Below, in pieces: positions 15,047 to 22,445 of a stretch of DNA of 27,402 nt; the stretch's first letter is position 1, and every line of letters begins with the position of its first letter. A program made the translations under genes and the position numbers. The notes beneath the pieces are model-generated. The model saw only the letters and a program-made list of their open reading frames with translations, was not told the origin of the DNA and did no database searches. Source of the DNA: Candidatus Parcubacteria bacterium (GTDB lineage: Bacteria > Patescibacteriota > Minisyncoccia > Phycocordibacterales > GCA-2747955); assembly GCA_027024305.1 (NCBI GenBank), contig JALVSO010000060.1:1-27402 (forward strand), written 5' to 3'.

Positions 15047-15746
15047 CATTGAGAATGAATTTTTTAAAAATATTGGCAATGAGGTTGATCATCAAGGCCA
15101 AAAGTATTAAGCCAAAAAAACGAGTTGTGATAACCACCAAATCACCTCAAAAATTGGATGGTTCAACTTGGGGCACTCCACCCAGAAGTATCTTAATGCT
15201 TCAAATAAGCGAACCGGGGATACTGGAAAAGGCTTCCCTTTCTCCATCTATCAATCAGATGGAAACCGCCGAAGCAAAGGCAAAAAGGAAGAAAGTGGTC
15301 AAATAAATTTCCAGATTTATTTTAACCAGATTGTTATTTTCCTCTTCCTTCAGTTTACTCTTTTGATATTTGGCCAATTTGGTCACCCTCAAAATTCTTA
15401 AAAATCTCAAAATTCTGAAAAGACGAACCGACTTTAAAAAAGTTAAATTTCCAAGGCCCAGAATAGTCGGTAAAACGGAAAAAAGGTCTATGAAACCAAA
15501 GAAAGAAAAAATATATTTTAACTTTTTTTCCGTTCCGATAATTCTTCCAAAATACTCAATGCTGAAAAAGATCGTTGAGAATATCTCCACAAAATAAAAA
15601 AGGTTTTTATATCCTTCCAGACTTTTAACGGTTTCAGCGGAGATGGAAATAACCGAGAGAATGGTCAAAAAAGACAAAAAATTGTTGACCAGAATAAACT
15701 TTTTACTCTTTGGGTTGTAAAAAATTTCTTGAAATATTTTTTTCAT
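15030..15746 (-). CDS. Voltage-sensor-type ion channel with atypical pore (three UGA=Trp)
   Basis: This is a 238-aa six-helix channel protein of the ion-transport superfamily. Segments S1-S3 are hydrophobic. S4 shows Arg at every third position (SVRLFRILRFLRILRVTKLAK), the voltage-sensor pattern. After S5 the pore region reads SSIPGSLIWSIKILLGG VPQVEPSNFWGDL, then S6. The potassium filter T-x-G-Y-G is absent; LLGGVPQ is in its place, so ion selectivity is unknown. TGA at 15255, 15201 and 15147 is Trp; without this the pore and S6 would be missing. It is convergent with ftsZ and ends in TAG. Confidence 0.8.
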
Positions 15747-15780
15747 AAGAATATTCTATCATAAAAAATATATAAAATAC

Positions 15781-16073
15781 TTAGATTGTAATCCGAACCC
15801 TAGATTTTTCTTTTCCGCTTTTATAATCTGGATCCCGGATAACTAAGTTTTTCATCCATTCGTTCCTCATGGGAAAAACTTGTTTCCGGGATGACAGCGA
15901 CTAACGGTCGCTGGTATGACAACCACCTTCGGTAGTTGTCATCCCGGAACCGAATTTTTCTCAAATTTTCTTCAGAAAATTTGATTGAAAAATTCAGGTA
16001 TCCGGGATCTAGAATAATAAGTCGAAATCAGGTTTAAATAGTTATAACTCTCGGGTTCAACTTACAATCTAAG
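15781..16073. mobile_element. MITE-like structured repeat R1 with terminal inverted repeats
   Basis: The ends are imperfect inverted repeats of about 24 nt (TTAGATTGTAA-NNN-GAACCC-N-AGA, 15781-15804, and its complement, 16049-16073), flanked by the direct repeat ATAC (15777-15780 and 16074-16077). Inside is a four-arm structure. GGATCCCGGATA (15831-15842) pairs with TATCCGGGATC. TTCCGGGATGACA pairs with TGTCATCCCGGAA. Three further hairpins fill the spaces. It has no coding capacity. R2 (17620-17888) and R3 (26343-26695) share the ATCCCGGA framework. Confidence 0.7.
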
Positions 16074-16078
16074 ATACC

Positions 16079-16106
16079 TTGCTACTTTTTTAAAAAAGAG
16101 TATAAT
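16079..16106 (+). promoter_or_regulatory. Promoter of the small genes at 16170-16718
   Basis: TTGCTA (16079-16084) is 16 nt from TATAAT (16101-16106). It lies immediately beyond the right end of R1; its -35 begins 5 nt past the inverted repeat. Confidence 0.55.
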
Positions 16107-16115
16107 AATGCGGGC

Positions 16116-16141
16116 TTTTCCCCCACTGGGGTGGGAAAAGT
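16116..16141 (+). promoter_or_regulatory. Leader hairpin before the small genes
   Basis: CTTTTCCC and GGGAAAAG enclose a second CCCC/GGGG pairing in the 5' leader, just after the predicted transcription start, followed by TATTTTTC. It may act as an attenuator or stabiliser. No known riboswitch is recognised. Confidence 0.4.
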
Positions 16142-16169
16142 ATTTTTCAAAAAATTAGAGAGGTGAAAA

Positions 16170-16718
16170 ATGGGAGAGAAAAATCCTGTTGCAGAAGAAA
16201 TCGCAAACTTGCTTGGAGGTGAAGCGGTTGCTGTCGGCTTTGAAGTATCTTTAGCCGAAAAAGAAGCCAGATTAAACCTTAACGGCACCTCAAGGAAGTT
16301 TTGCGTGCTTGTCGGTCACTGGCACTATGGAGGGTTTTTGGATTTCTACAAAATTTCATATTTTGATAGAAAAACAAAGGTGGATGGAACAGCTCTTGTC
16401 GTTAAGGTGTCAGATACGGCATACCTCATACGAAAGTATGATGGGAGAAATTTCAATAAGGGGATTTATCGCAGTCTCCTGGAGCAAATTCAAGTGCGTG
16501 CGGCCTGAGGAGGTGCTATGCGTATAAGTAAAAAATTTTTTGACAGCCTTCTTAATGGCTATTCAATTATTCTCCCCTATCTGAATCACAACCTTAGTGA
16601 AGGAGAGGCGGTAATTTTTTCAAGAGGTAATATGTCCATCAGTGCTCAAGTGGTGCGAGTGGACGATGAAGGCTATGCCATTATCAAAAAAATGGAGGCA
16701 GAAGAAGCGGCGGCATAG
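16170..16718 (+). CDS. Hypothetical protein(s): one 182-aa ORF if UGA=Trp, or a 112-aa gene ending at UGA
   Basis: I do not recognise the product. GAGAGGTG lies upstream of the ATG at 16170. The first 112 codons (MGEKNPVAEEIANLLGGEAV... to EQIQVRAA) are followed by TGA at 16506-16508. With UGA=Trp the frame continues WGGAM into the next ORF without a break and ends at TAG 16718. A textbook Shine-Dalgarno (GAGGAGGTG) directly follows the TGA and serves an ATG at 16518, the usual arrangement of two adjacent genes. The first part contains an HWHYGGFLDFYKISYFD segment and looks globular and cytosolic. Two genes or one fusion cannot be decided here. Confidence 0.55.
16518..16718 (+). CDS. Small hypothetical protein (66 aa), own SD
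   Basis: I do not recognise this family. The ATG at 16518 has GAGGAGGTG a few nt upstream. It is in frame with the preceding ORF across one TGA, so it may be a separate gene or an internal start of a 182-aa protein. The product has a helical start (KKFFDSLLNGYSIILPYL) and a beta-like end (ISAQVVRVDDEGYAIIKKM), then an acidic/Ala tail. The GTV/GVWVEL-type ending resembles the layout of the small gene at 4252, though without clear identity. A terminator follows 2 nt after the TAG. Confidence 0.55.
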   Translation: MRISKKFFDSLLNGYSIILPYLNHNLSEGEAVIFSRGNMSISAQVVRVDDEGYAIIKKMEAEEAAA

Positions 16719-16720
16719 CC

Positions 16721-16756
16721 AAAAACCCGCGAAAATGGATTTTCGCGGGTTTTTTA
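16721..16756 (+). terminator. Terminator of the small genes
   Basis: AAAAACCCGCGAAAA (16721-16735) pairs perfectly with TTTTCGCGGGTTTTT (16740-16754) around TGGA. It is very strong. Confidence 0.9.
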
Positions 16757-16780
16757 ATATTCTAAAAGTTAAAAAAGTTT

Positions 16781-16828
16781 AAGTTTAAAATAGTTCAGCG
16801 TACTAGTACGCTGAACTATTTTAAACTT
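16781..16828. repeat. Perfect 48-bp palindrome with CGTACTAGTACG core
   Basis: Positions 16781-16804 are the exact reverse complement of 16805-16828, with no spacer. The core CGTACTAGTACG (16799-16810) is identical to copies at 10367 and 10498. It lies between two convergent terminators (16721-16756 plus, 16847-16874 minus). Confidence 0.9.
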
Positions 16829-16846
16829 ATGCTCTATTTTACTATC

Positions 16847-16874
16847 AAAAAAAAGCCCGGACGAGAGTCCGGGC
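16847..16874 (-). terminator. Terminator of the serine protease gene
   Basis: On the minus strand GCCCGGAC and GTCCGGGC (16855-16862 and 16867-16874) surround a 4-nt loop and are followed by eight Ts. Confidence 0.9.
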
Positions 16875-16887
16875 AAAAATAACCTTT

Positions 16888-17517
16888 TTATCACTTTTGA
16901 GCCATCCTTGGCATCAAAAGCGATTGGGGGAATGGGGAGAAATAAACATACTCCCCCTTCCCCGGATTGCTGCGGGCGATAATAACACCAACGGCCCTGC
17001 AGCCATTGGCTTCCGGCAAACAAACCAGCCCGCCGGAATTACCGCCTCCCCATTGGTTCCTACCGGTTGCAACCTGATAAGCTACAACTTCGTAGGAGCC
17101 ATATATAACAATCTTTTTTTTAATTATTCTCCCGATTGTTGTATAGGGCTTTCTTTTTTTTCTTTTGCCCTTGGGGTAGCCGGAAAGAATTACTTCTACC
17201 CCCGGCTTCAGCTCTTGGGTGATGCCTGCCTGAATTTCCTTTCGACAGGCATCACCCATATCTTTGACCACAATATCCCTATCCGGATCCGCCCAGATGG
17301 TATTGCGATCATTTTTGTGAGGCAGGTCTGCTTCCACATGGTGAGCGGTCACAAAAACACAGCGACCTTTTATGGGGAGGTAGAAACCCGTCCCACTTTT
17401 GTACTTTTTGACCACCCCGTTAATATAGGGCAAGTCAAGTCTCTGAGGATTGCTCACGCAACCCCCAAGAAAAATCAGACCTACCAGAAGATAGGCCTTG
17501 AATATGTGGATAAACAT
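16888..17517 (-). CDS. Lipoprotein trypsin-like serine protease
   Basis: This protein of about 209 aa has a lipoprotein signal (hydrophobic residues 7-17, lipobox LGGC with Cys20). It has the elements of a chymotrypsin-fold protease: VTAHHV (His60), DRDIVV (Asp81) and GGGNSGG (Ser161). It is probably anchored outside the membrane and cleaves extracytoplasmic proteins. The start is ATG at 17517 with GAGGAGAT upstream. The frame meets TGA at 16891-16893, directly followed by TAA; under UGA=Trp one Trp is added before the stop. The double stop may be a relic of the standard code. It has a strong terminator and no protease partners nearby. Confidence 0.8.
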
Positions 17518-17619
17518 TGCCTATCTCCTCTATAAGTTGACTGTTTATATTAAAACATAAAATTTTGGAAAAAGCAAGTGTCTATTATAGATAAAAATAA
17601 ATGATAAGTAAAAAATATA

Positions 17620-17888
17620 TCATCCCGGAATCGAATTTTTTTCAAAAATAATAATTAATGTTCGGGCGGTGACCGAAGGTCGCCGTCATCCCGGAATTTT
17701 ACTTTCCCGGCGAGGTTACGAGTCGTTGGAAAGTTTAATATCCGGGATCCGGTTTTTTTCTGGATCCCGGATAGCTCCCAGCACTTTTTCCCAAAAATAA
17801 TAGACTAAAATTTTAATATTTCATTTTTTAGAAAACAAAAAAACCAATTTTATATTCTATAAAAGTGCTGGGGCTTCCGGGATGACAG
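17620..17888. repeat. Structured repeat R2 (two half-elements)
   Basis: This is the same ATCCCGGA framework as R1 and R3 but rearranged. A right half (GTCATCCCGGAA, hairpin, TATCCGGGATCC, about 17686-17751) is joined to a left half (GGATCCCGGATAGC, long hairpin, GCTTCCGGGATGACA, about 17762-17887). The long hairpin arms are CCCAGCACTTTT and AAAAGTGCTGGG. No terminal inverted repeats like those of R1 are seen. It fills most of the 404-bp gene-free stretch between the protease and murE. Confidence 0.7.
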
Positions 17889-17921
17889 AAAGCTTAGCAA
17901 TTTATTTTTATCTAAATCATT

Positions 17922-19268
17922 TTAATTTTTACTTACCCTTTCAATTACTTCTTTATCGGAATAGGAATTTTTTTCTCCTTTAATTTCCATATAATCCTCG
18001 TCCCCTTTCCCTAAAATGGTCAGGATAACATTCTCCCCTTTCTTTAAAATTTCTTCGCTTTTTCTAAAAGCTTTCTCTACGGCTTCAACCCTATTTTCCA
18101 CAACCAAATAATTTTCTCTTCCTTTAATCCCACCCTCCATATCCTTTAAAATTTTCTCGGGCTCTTCCCAACGGGGATTATCGGAAGTTAAAAATAGATA
18201 ATCGGAATTTTCCAAAGCCGATTGAGCCATTAGCGGTCTTTTTTCTCTATCTCTGTTCCCTCCGGCTCCGACAACGGTTATTATTTTCTTTCCCCCGCTT
18301 TTCAAAGATTTTAAAACATTTTCAATGGCATCGGGAGTATGAGCGTAATCAATCAAAACTTCCATTTTAACCCCTCCTTGCTCTTTTTCATAGACAAGTT
18401 CCATTCTGCCTCCAACACCTCTAAAATCAGCCATTTTTGCCAAAATATCTTCTATTTTGAGATTGGTTGTTTGAATTATGGCCCCCAGAGAAGCTAAAAT
18501 GTTGCTTAGATTAAATTCACCCCTCAACTGAAATTTACCAGAATAAATTTTGTCTTTATAAATAATTTCACTTTCTATACCATCCTTGAAATTATAGTTT
18601 TGAGCCAAAATATCGGCTTCCACTTTTTCCAGAGAATAGGTTAAAAGATTTTCCCGATTATATCTTATTCACCGATCATCAAGATTGATAACCTTGGGAG
18701 AGTTATCACTGAAAAATGATGATTTAACCCGGGCATATTCTTCCATATTCCTATGGAAGTCCAGGTGGTCTTGACTCAGGTTGGTAAAAACTTTGGAAGC
18801 AAACTTTAAACCCTCAATTCTCTTTTGAAAAATCCCATGGGAAGAAACTTCCATAATAAAAAATTCTCCTCCGGCTTCCTTGGTTGCTTTCAAATTATTT
18901 AGAGTGGTTAAAATCTCCGGGGTGGTGTGGGTGCGAGGAGCGATTTTTTCAACAGCCTCTCCGTGGTGCAGAAAGACTCCCTCGGTTCCGGAAACAGCCA
19001 CTTTAAAATCATTTTTCAAAGCATGGGCAATTAAATTACTGACCGTGGTCTTACCATTGGTGCCGGTGATTCCGATGACTTTGATTTTCTCCAAACCTCA
19101 TTTTTTAATAAGCTCTTCCGCTCCCAAAAAATATTCAACTCCTTTCTTTTCGGCTTCCTTTTTGTATTTCCGATTATGGTAAGTTAAAAAGAAAGCTCCC
19201 TCTCCATCGATTTCTTGAGAGTTATCCGTAATATATTTATACCCCTCCCCTTCAACTTCTATTTTCAT
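17922..19268 (-). CDS. murE: UDP-MurNAc-tripeptide synthetase, likely meso-DAP adding (two UGA=Trp)
   Basis: This is a 448-aa cytosolic Mur ligase that adds the third residue to the peptidoglycan stem peptide. The ATP motif GTNGKTT is near residues 68-74, followed by EVSSHG, NLSQDHLDFH and the C-terminal DYAHTPDAIENVL. The motif DNPR (TSDNPRWEEPE) is the signature of meso-diaminopimelate enzymes rather than lysine ones. TGA at 19098-19100 (IKK-W-GLEKIKV) and 18669-18671 (LDDR-W-IRYN) join three standard-code fragments. The N-terminal domain is short for MurE. The ATG is 6 nt from an extended -10. It ends in TAA. Confidence 0.93.
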
Positions 19269-19274
19269 TTTTCA

Positions 19275-19283
19275 ATTATAGCA
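19275..19283 (-). promoter_or_regulatory. Extended -10 of murE, likely leaderless
   Basis: TGC-TATAAT (19283-19275 on the minus strand) ends 6 nt before the murE ATG. Confidence 0.6.
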
Positions 19284-19346
19284 TCAACTTGCTCAATTAT
19301 GAGCCATTATTGTCTAGCCAATAGCTAATTAAATGATATTTTAATT

Positions 19347-19390
19347 CTACCACCCCCGGCGTAGTAGTCCTACTACGCCGGGGGTGGTAG
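19347..19390. repeat. GC-rich inverted repeat, 21-bp perfect arms
   Basis: The arm CTACCACCCCCGG... (19347-19367) and its exact complement (19370-19390) enclose just TC. The stem extends a little further with A:T pairs and one wobble. It lies between the terminator at 19394-19426 and the murE promoter, all on the same transcription direction. It stands out from the A/T-rich surroundings by its base composition. Confidence 0.85.
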
Positions 19391-19393
19391 GAT

Positions 19394-19426
19394 TAAAAAA
19401 ACAACCCGCCTGCAAAAGCAGGCGGG
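19394..19426 (-). terminator. Terminator of the membrane-protein gene at 19441
   Basis: On the minus strand CCCGCCTGC, TTTT and GCAGGCGGG (19405-19426) are followed by TTGTTTTTTT, 14 nt past the stop codon. Confidence 0.9.
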
Positions 19427-19440
19427 ATAAATGGGATTTT

Positions 19441-20163
19441 CTACATAAATATCGGAAGAGGCACCGGCATGGGCACAATCCCGATCCCCTCACCATTATC
19501 TTCCTCTATTTTTTCCACATCTCTTAGAATTTCCACTCTAAGAGAGGAAAGGCTCTTCCTTGCCTCTTCTTTGTTCAGTAGCCCCAAAGAAACAATTTTA
19601 TCTACAACTGCTTCTCGGAATACTATAGAGATATCTTTCATGTCCTTGACCGATAACTCCCCCTTTTTTATCTTCTCAAGGAGTTCTTCCTCGAAAACTC
19701 TTATTGACTCAGCGATAGCCGGTCCTTCCAGGCGGGGAATATACTCTTTCCCCAAAAGACCGAAGAGATTAAGAGTCAAATCTTTGGGGGCCTCCCAGTG
19801 GAAGATTAGTAACCCTCGAATCTCTTCCTTTTCATCGGAACTCACCGGAACATACTTCCATGTCTTTTTCACCAGGGGGAGCTCTTCCACTTGAGCGCAC
19901 GGAGAAGTGAAGTATACCCCTTCCTTATCCAGAACTCGGTTTATCTTCCCATCGTCATTAAGGACGACGCTCATGGACGAAACTCCGTCCACACTCTCCA
20001 GAAAAATGCTGGAGAGTATCATCCCTCCCAAGATAAAAAAAACAATCATGATAATGCCAAACATGGGTGGTGCAAATTCATCATCCTTTATAGATGAACC
20101 TACCCACATCATCAGAAAAGCGAAAGCCAAAAAAAGTATTCCGCCCAGCAACCCAATACACAT
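19441..20163 (-). CDS. Membrane-anchored protein of unknown function, possibly SPFH/prohibitin-like
   Basis: This is a 240-aa protein with two hydrophobic segments (about 3-22 and 35-55) followed by a soluble domain. The segment VLDKEGVYFTSPCAQVEELPLVKKTWKY resembles the start of band-7/SPFH domains, where an ERGV-type strand is followed by a pore-distance LVD...VP region. The helical part FEEELLEKIKKGELSVKDMKDI would fit that fold. The resemblance is weak and the call is tentative. A TTGACA/TATTAT promoter, GAGGAGAT Shine-Dalgarno and a strong terminator mark it as an independent unit in the accessory style. It ends in TAG. Confidence 0.65.
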   Translation of the reverse strand: MCIGLLGGILFLAFAFLMMWVGSSIKDDEFAPPMFGIIMIVFFILGGMILSSIFLESVDGVSSMSVVLNDDGKINRVLDKEGVYFTSPCAQVEELPLVKKTWKYVPVSSDEKEEIRGLLIFHWEAPKDLTLNLFGLLGKEYIPRLEGPAIAESIRVFEEELLEKIKKGELSVKDMKDISIVFREAVVDKIVSLGLLNKEEARKSLSSLRVEILRDVEKIEEDNGEGIGIVPMPVPLPIFM

Positions 20164-20209
20164 AATATATCTCCTCTGTTTTTAAAAAATAAACACTAAA
20201 CTATCCTTA

Positions 20210-20238
20210 ATAATAACAAACTTTAAAACTACTGTCAA
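20210..20238 (-). promoter_or_regulatory. Consensus promoter of the 19441-20163 gene
   Basis: On the minus strand TTGACA (20233-20238), a 17-nt spacer and TGT-extended TATTAT (20210-20215) form the best promoter in the window. The -35 lies 2 nt past the murJ stop codon. The leader is about 40 nt. Confidence 0.75.
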
Positions 20239-20239
20239 A

Positions 20240-21862
20240 CTACTTTTTAAATAAAAGAATCAATTTCTTTTTAAAGCTTAAATAATTTTTATCTTTAAGA
20301 AGTTCCGCCAAAATGACAAAAACCAAAACAAAGGAAATTCCGGAAATCAGCAGATCGGCGGTAAAAATTAAAAAGGAATTTTCCAAAGGCGGAGCCAGAA
20401 GATTAAAAATAATTTTGGCCGAAATGGCGGAAATCAGAGAAGTGAAAATTTTTCCAAAAATTTGAGTTCCTTTTAAAAGAGCAAAGGCCTTAACGGTTTT
20501 GGTAAAGGCATATTTGGTTAAAAAAGAACCGATGGCAAAGGCCGTAACATAGGCCAAAAGAAGATTTGCTACTCCCAGAAATTGAGAATTTGAATATTCG
20601 TTGCCAAGAGCCAAAAATACCTTCCGACTTAATCCAATTTTTTCAAAGAGATAAACCAGACCTACCAAAATTCCACCGGTTATTAAATTTACCAGCAAAG
20701 GAACCCAGGTTCTACCCATGGAATAAAAAATCCTGATTATCATAATGGCGATGGCTTGAAAAGTGATAGCCATGGCTAAAATGGCCACAAAAGTTCCCGT
20801 ATATTTTATCTCTTCCAGGGCGAATTTTTTTGACCCCAGAAGAAAACCGACAATGGTTTCCGAAAAGAAAATAAAGTAAAAGGAAATGGGGATGGCAAAA
20901 AAGAGAATTCTGGAAATAACATCCCGGGCCGTTTTTTTCAGGTCGTCAATTCTGTCTTCGGCATAGGCCTTAGCCAGTTTGGGAAAAGTAGCCACGGAAT
21001 AGGAAATGGCCACAATGTTAATGGGAACCATAAAAATATTCATGGCAAAATTCAGCATGGTTACGGAACCATCACCAAAATAGGTGGCCCGGGCAATCAA
21101 AAAGATAACAACCACATCGGACAGAGCCAGAGCCACCGACCGGGGAGCGGAAATTTTTAAAATTTCAAAAAAATCTTTAAAGGAAAATAATTGAAATTTT
21201 TTGATAAAAAAGCCCTCGGCCAAAACCGGCGGAATTTGTAAAAGGAGGTAAAGAAAGGCACCCAGGACCACCCCTGAGATCACTCCGCTAAAACCGAAAA
21301 GCGGATAAAGGAATAATGTCCCAAAAATAATGGAAATATTATAGAAAACTCCGGTCAGAGCCGATGGAAAAAAATAGGAATGTTTTTGATTGAGATTCAT
21401 AAAGACAAAGGAAAGCCCCATAAAAATCGGAGAAAGCAACATCACCCGAGAGTAAAAAATTAAATTTTCCAATTGTTCCGGGTTAAAACCGGAGAAAAAA
21501 GCATGGGCCAGATAGGGTGTTAAAACAAAAAAGATAATACCGACCACAAAAATAAAAAGGAGGAAAGTGAAAAAAAGCTTATCAATGAAATTCTGTAAAA
21601 CCTCTCTGCCCTTCTTACTCTCCCGTTCGTAGAGGGGAATAATAACAAAGGCTGAAATCAGAGTGGCCGTTAGCAAAAAAACCATATCCGGAATTTTAAA
21701 AGAAGCCAGATAGGTATCCAAAACTTCTCCCGCTCCAAACTTGGTGGCGAAAATCTTATCTCGCACCACGGCCAAAACCGAGGAAGTTATGGTAAAAACC
21801 GTCAGCAACAAAGCCGTTTTACCGATGGTATTAGTTTTTGTTTTTAAAAGTTTTAAGAGCAT
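20240..21862 (-). CDS. murJ: Lipid II flippase MurJ
   Basis: This is a 540-aa polytopic membrane protein of the MurJ/MviN family, which moves lipid II across the inner membrane for wall synthesis. About 14 hydrophobic segments are visible. N-terminal VVRDKIFATKFGAGEVLDTYLASFKIPD carries the conserved RD-x(5)-FG-x(4)-D-A/T pattern, and FYSMGRTWVPL is typical of the middle. I chose ATG at 21862; a TTG three codons upstream is possible. No TGA is used. It starts 15 nt after the CYTH gene, so the two are probably one transcript. It ends in TAG. Confidence 0.93.
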   Translation of the reverse strand: MLLKLLKTKTNTIGKTALLLTVFTITSSVLAVVRDKIFATKFGAGEVLDTYLASFKIPDMVFLLTATLISAFVIIPLYERESKKGREVLQNFIDKLFFTFLLFIFVVGIIFFVLTPYLAHAFFSGFNPEQLENLIFYSRVMLLSPIFMGLSFVFMNLNQKHSYFFPSALTGVFYNISIIFGTLFLYPLFGFSGVISGVVLGAFLYLLLQIPPVLAEGFFIKKFQLFSFKDFFEILKISAPRSVALALSDVVVIFLIARATYFGDGSVTMLNFAMNIFMVPINIVAISYSVATFPKLAKAYAEDRIDDLKKTARDVISRILFFAIPISFYFIFFSETIVGFLLGSKKFALEEIKYTGTFVAILAMAITFQAIAIMIIRIFYSMGRTWVPLLVNLITGGILVGLVYLFEKIGLSRKVFLALGNEYSNSQFLGVANLLLAYVTAFAIGSFLTKYAFTKTVKAFALLKGTQIFGKIFTSLISAISAKIIFNLLAPPLENSFLIFTADLLISGISFVLVFVILAELLKDKNYLSFKKKLILLFKK

Positions 21863-21877
21863 AATTTTCAAATATTC

Positions 21878-22393
21878 TTACCCCATTAACATGTCTGAAT
21901 ATGAATTTTCTATTAAATCTTTTTCTTCTATTTTTAAAATCTTCATATATTCTTCACATTGTTTTTTTAATTTTTCTTCTCCAACATCGCCACTAAAATC
22001 TATGGCTTCAATTTCCATAAATTCCCCCAGACCATTAACTCTATCCAAGTGAAATTTAACATTATCAATAAAATAAATCTCTCTTCTTTTATCCACCACT
22101 GCAAGGATTTTATGGCTACTTTCCATAACCTTCTTTAAGTCTTTAGTTTTATTTCCTGCCTCATACAAAACAACTTCTGATTTTTTAGAACCTTTTCTAT
22201 TATTCCGAGAGTAAGCGATAAGATTATTTTCTATATTCCCCTCTCTTAATTTTAAACGGCCGAAATCAACTTTAAAATAGGTATCAATTTGATGATCCTC
22301 ACCTTTAAAATCAGCCCCCATCTCTAAAAGTTTCTTTCTTATTTCGTTATTTCTCGAACTCCTGGCTTTTATCTCAATATTTATATGCGACAT
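21878..22393 (-). CDS. CYTH-domain protein (class IV adenylate cyclase-like)
   Basis: This is a 171-aa CYTH/triphosphate-tunnel protein. The strands IEIKARS (ExEx-K type motif), DHQIDTYFKV, GRLKLREGNIENNLIAYSR, KKSEVVLYE, VDKRREIYFIDNVKFHLDRV and LGEFMEIEAI supply the charged residues that line the tunnel. Relatives hydrolyse or cyclise triphosphates (adenylate cyclase, thiamine triphosphatase, polyphosphate-type substrates); the substrate here cannot be read. The start at 22393 (MSHINIEIKAR) matches family starts; an ATG nine codons upstream (22420) is also open. It lies between smc and murJ, all on the minus strand. Confidence 0.85.
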   Translation of the reverse strand: MSHINIEIKARSSRNNEIRKKLLEMGADFKGEDHQIDTYFKVDFGRLKLREGNIENNLIAYSRNNRKGSKKSEVVLYEAGNKTKDLKKVMESSHKILAVVDKRREIYFIDNVKFHLDRVNGLGEFMEIEAIDFSGDVGEEKLKKQCEEYMKILKIEEKDLIENSYSDMLMG

Positions 22394-22445
22394 TTTTCTA
22401 TTGTTTAATTTATTTGACATGTTGTTGGATGTAAAACGGAATTAC

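Noticed and set aside
16897..17535. 212-aa plus-strand ORF opposite the serine protease
   Set aside because: The minus strand has the signal peptide, catalytic motifs, Shine-Dalgarno and terminator; the plus frame is its shadow.
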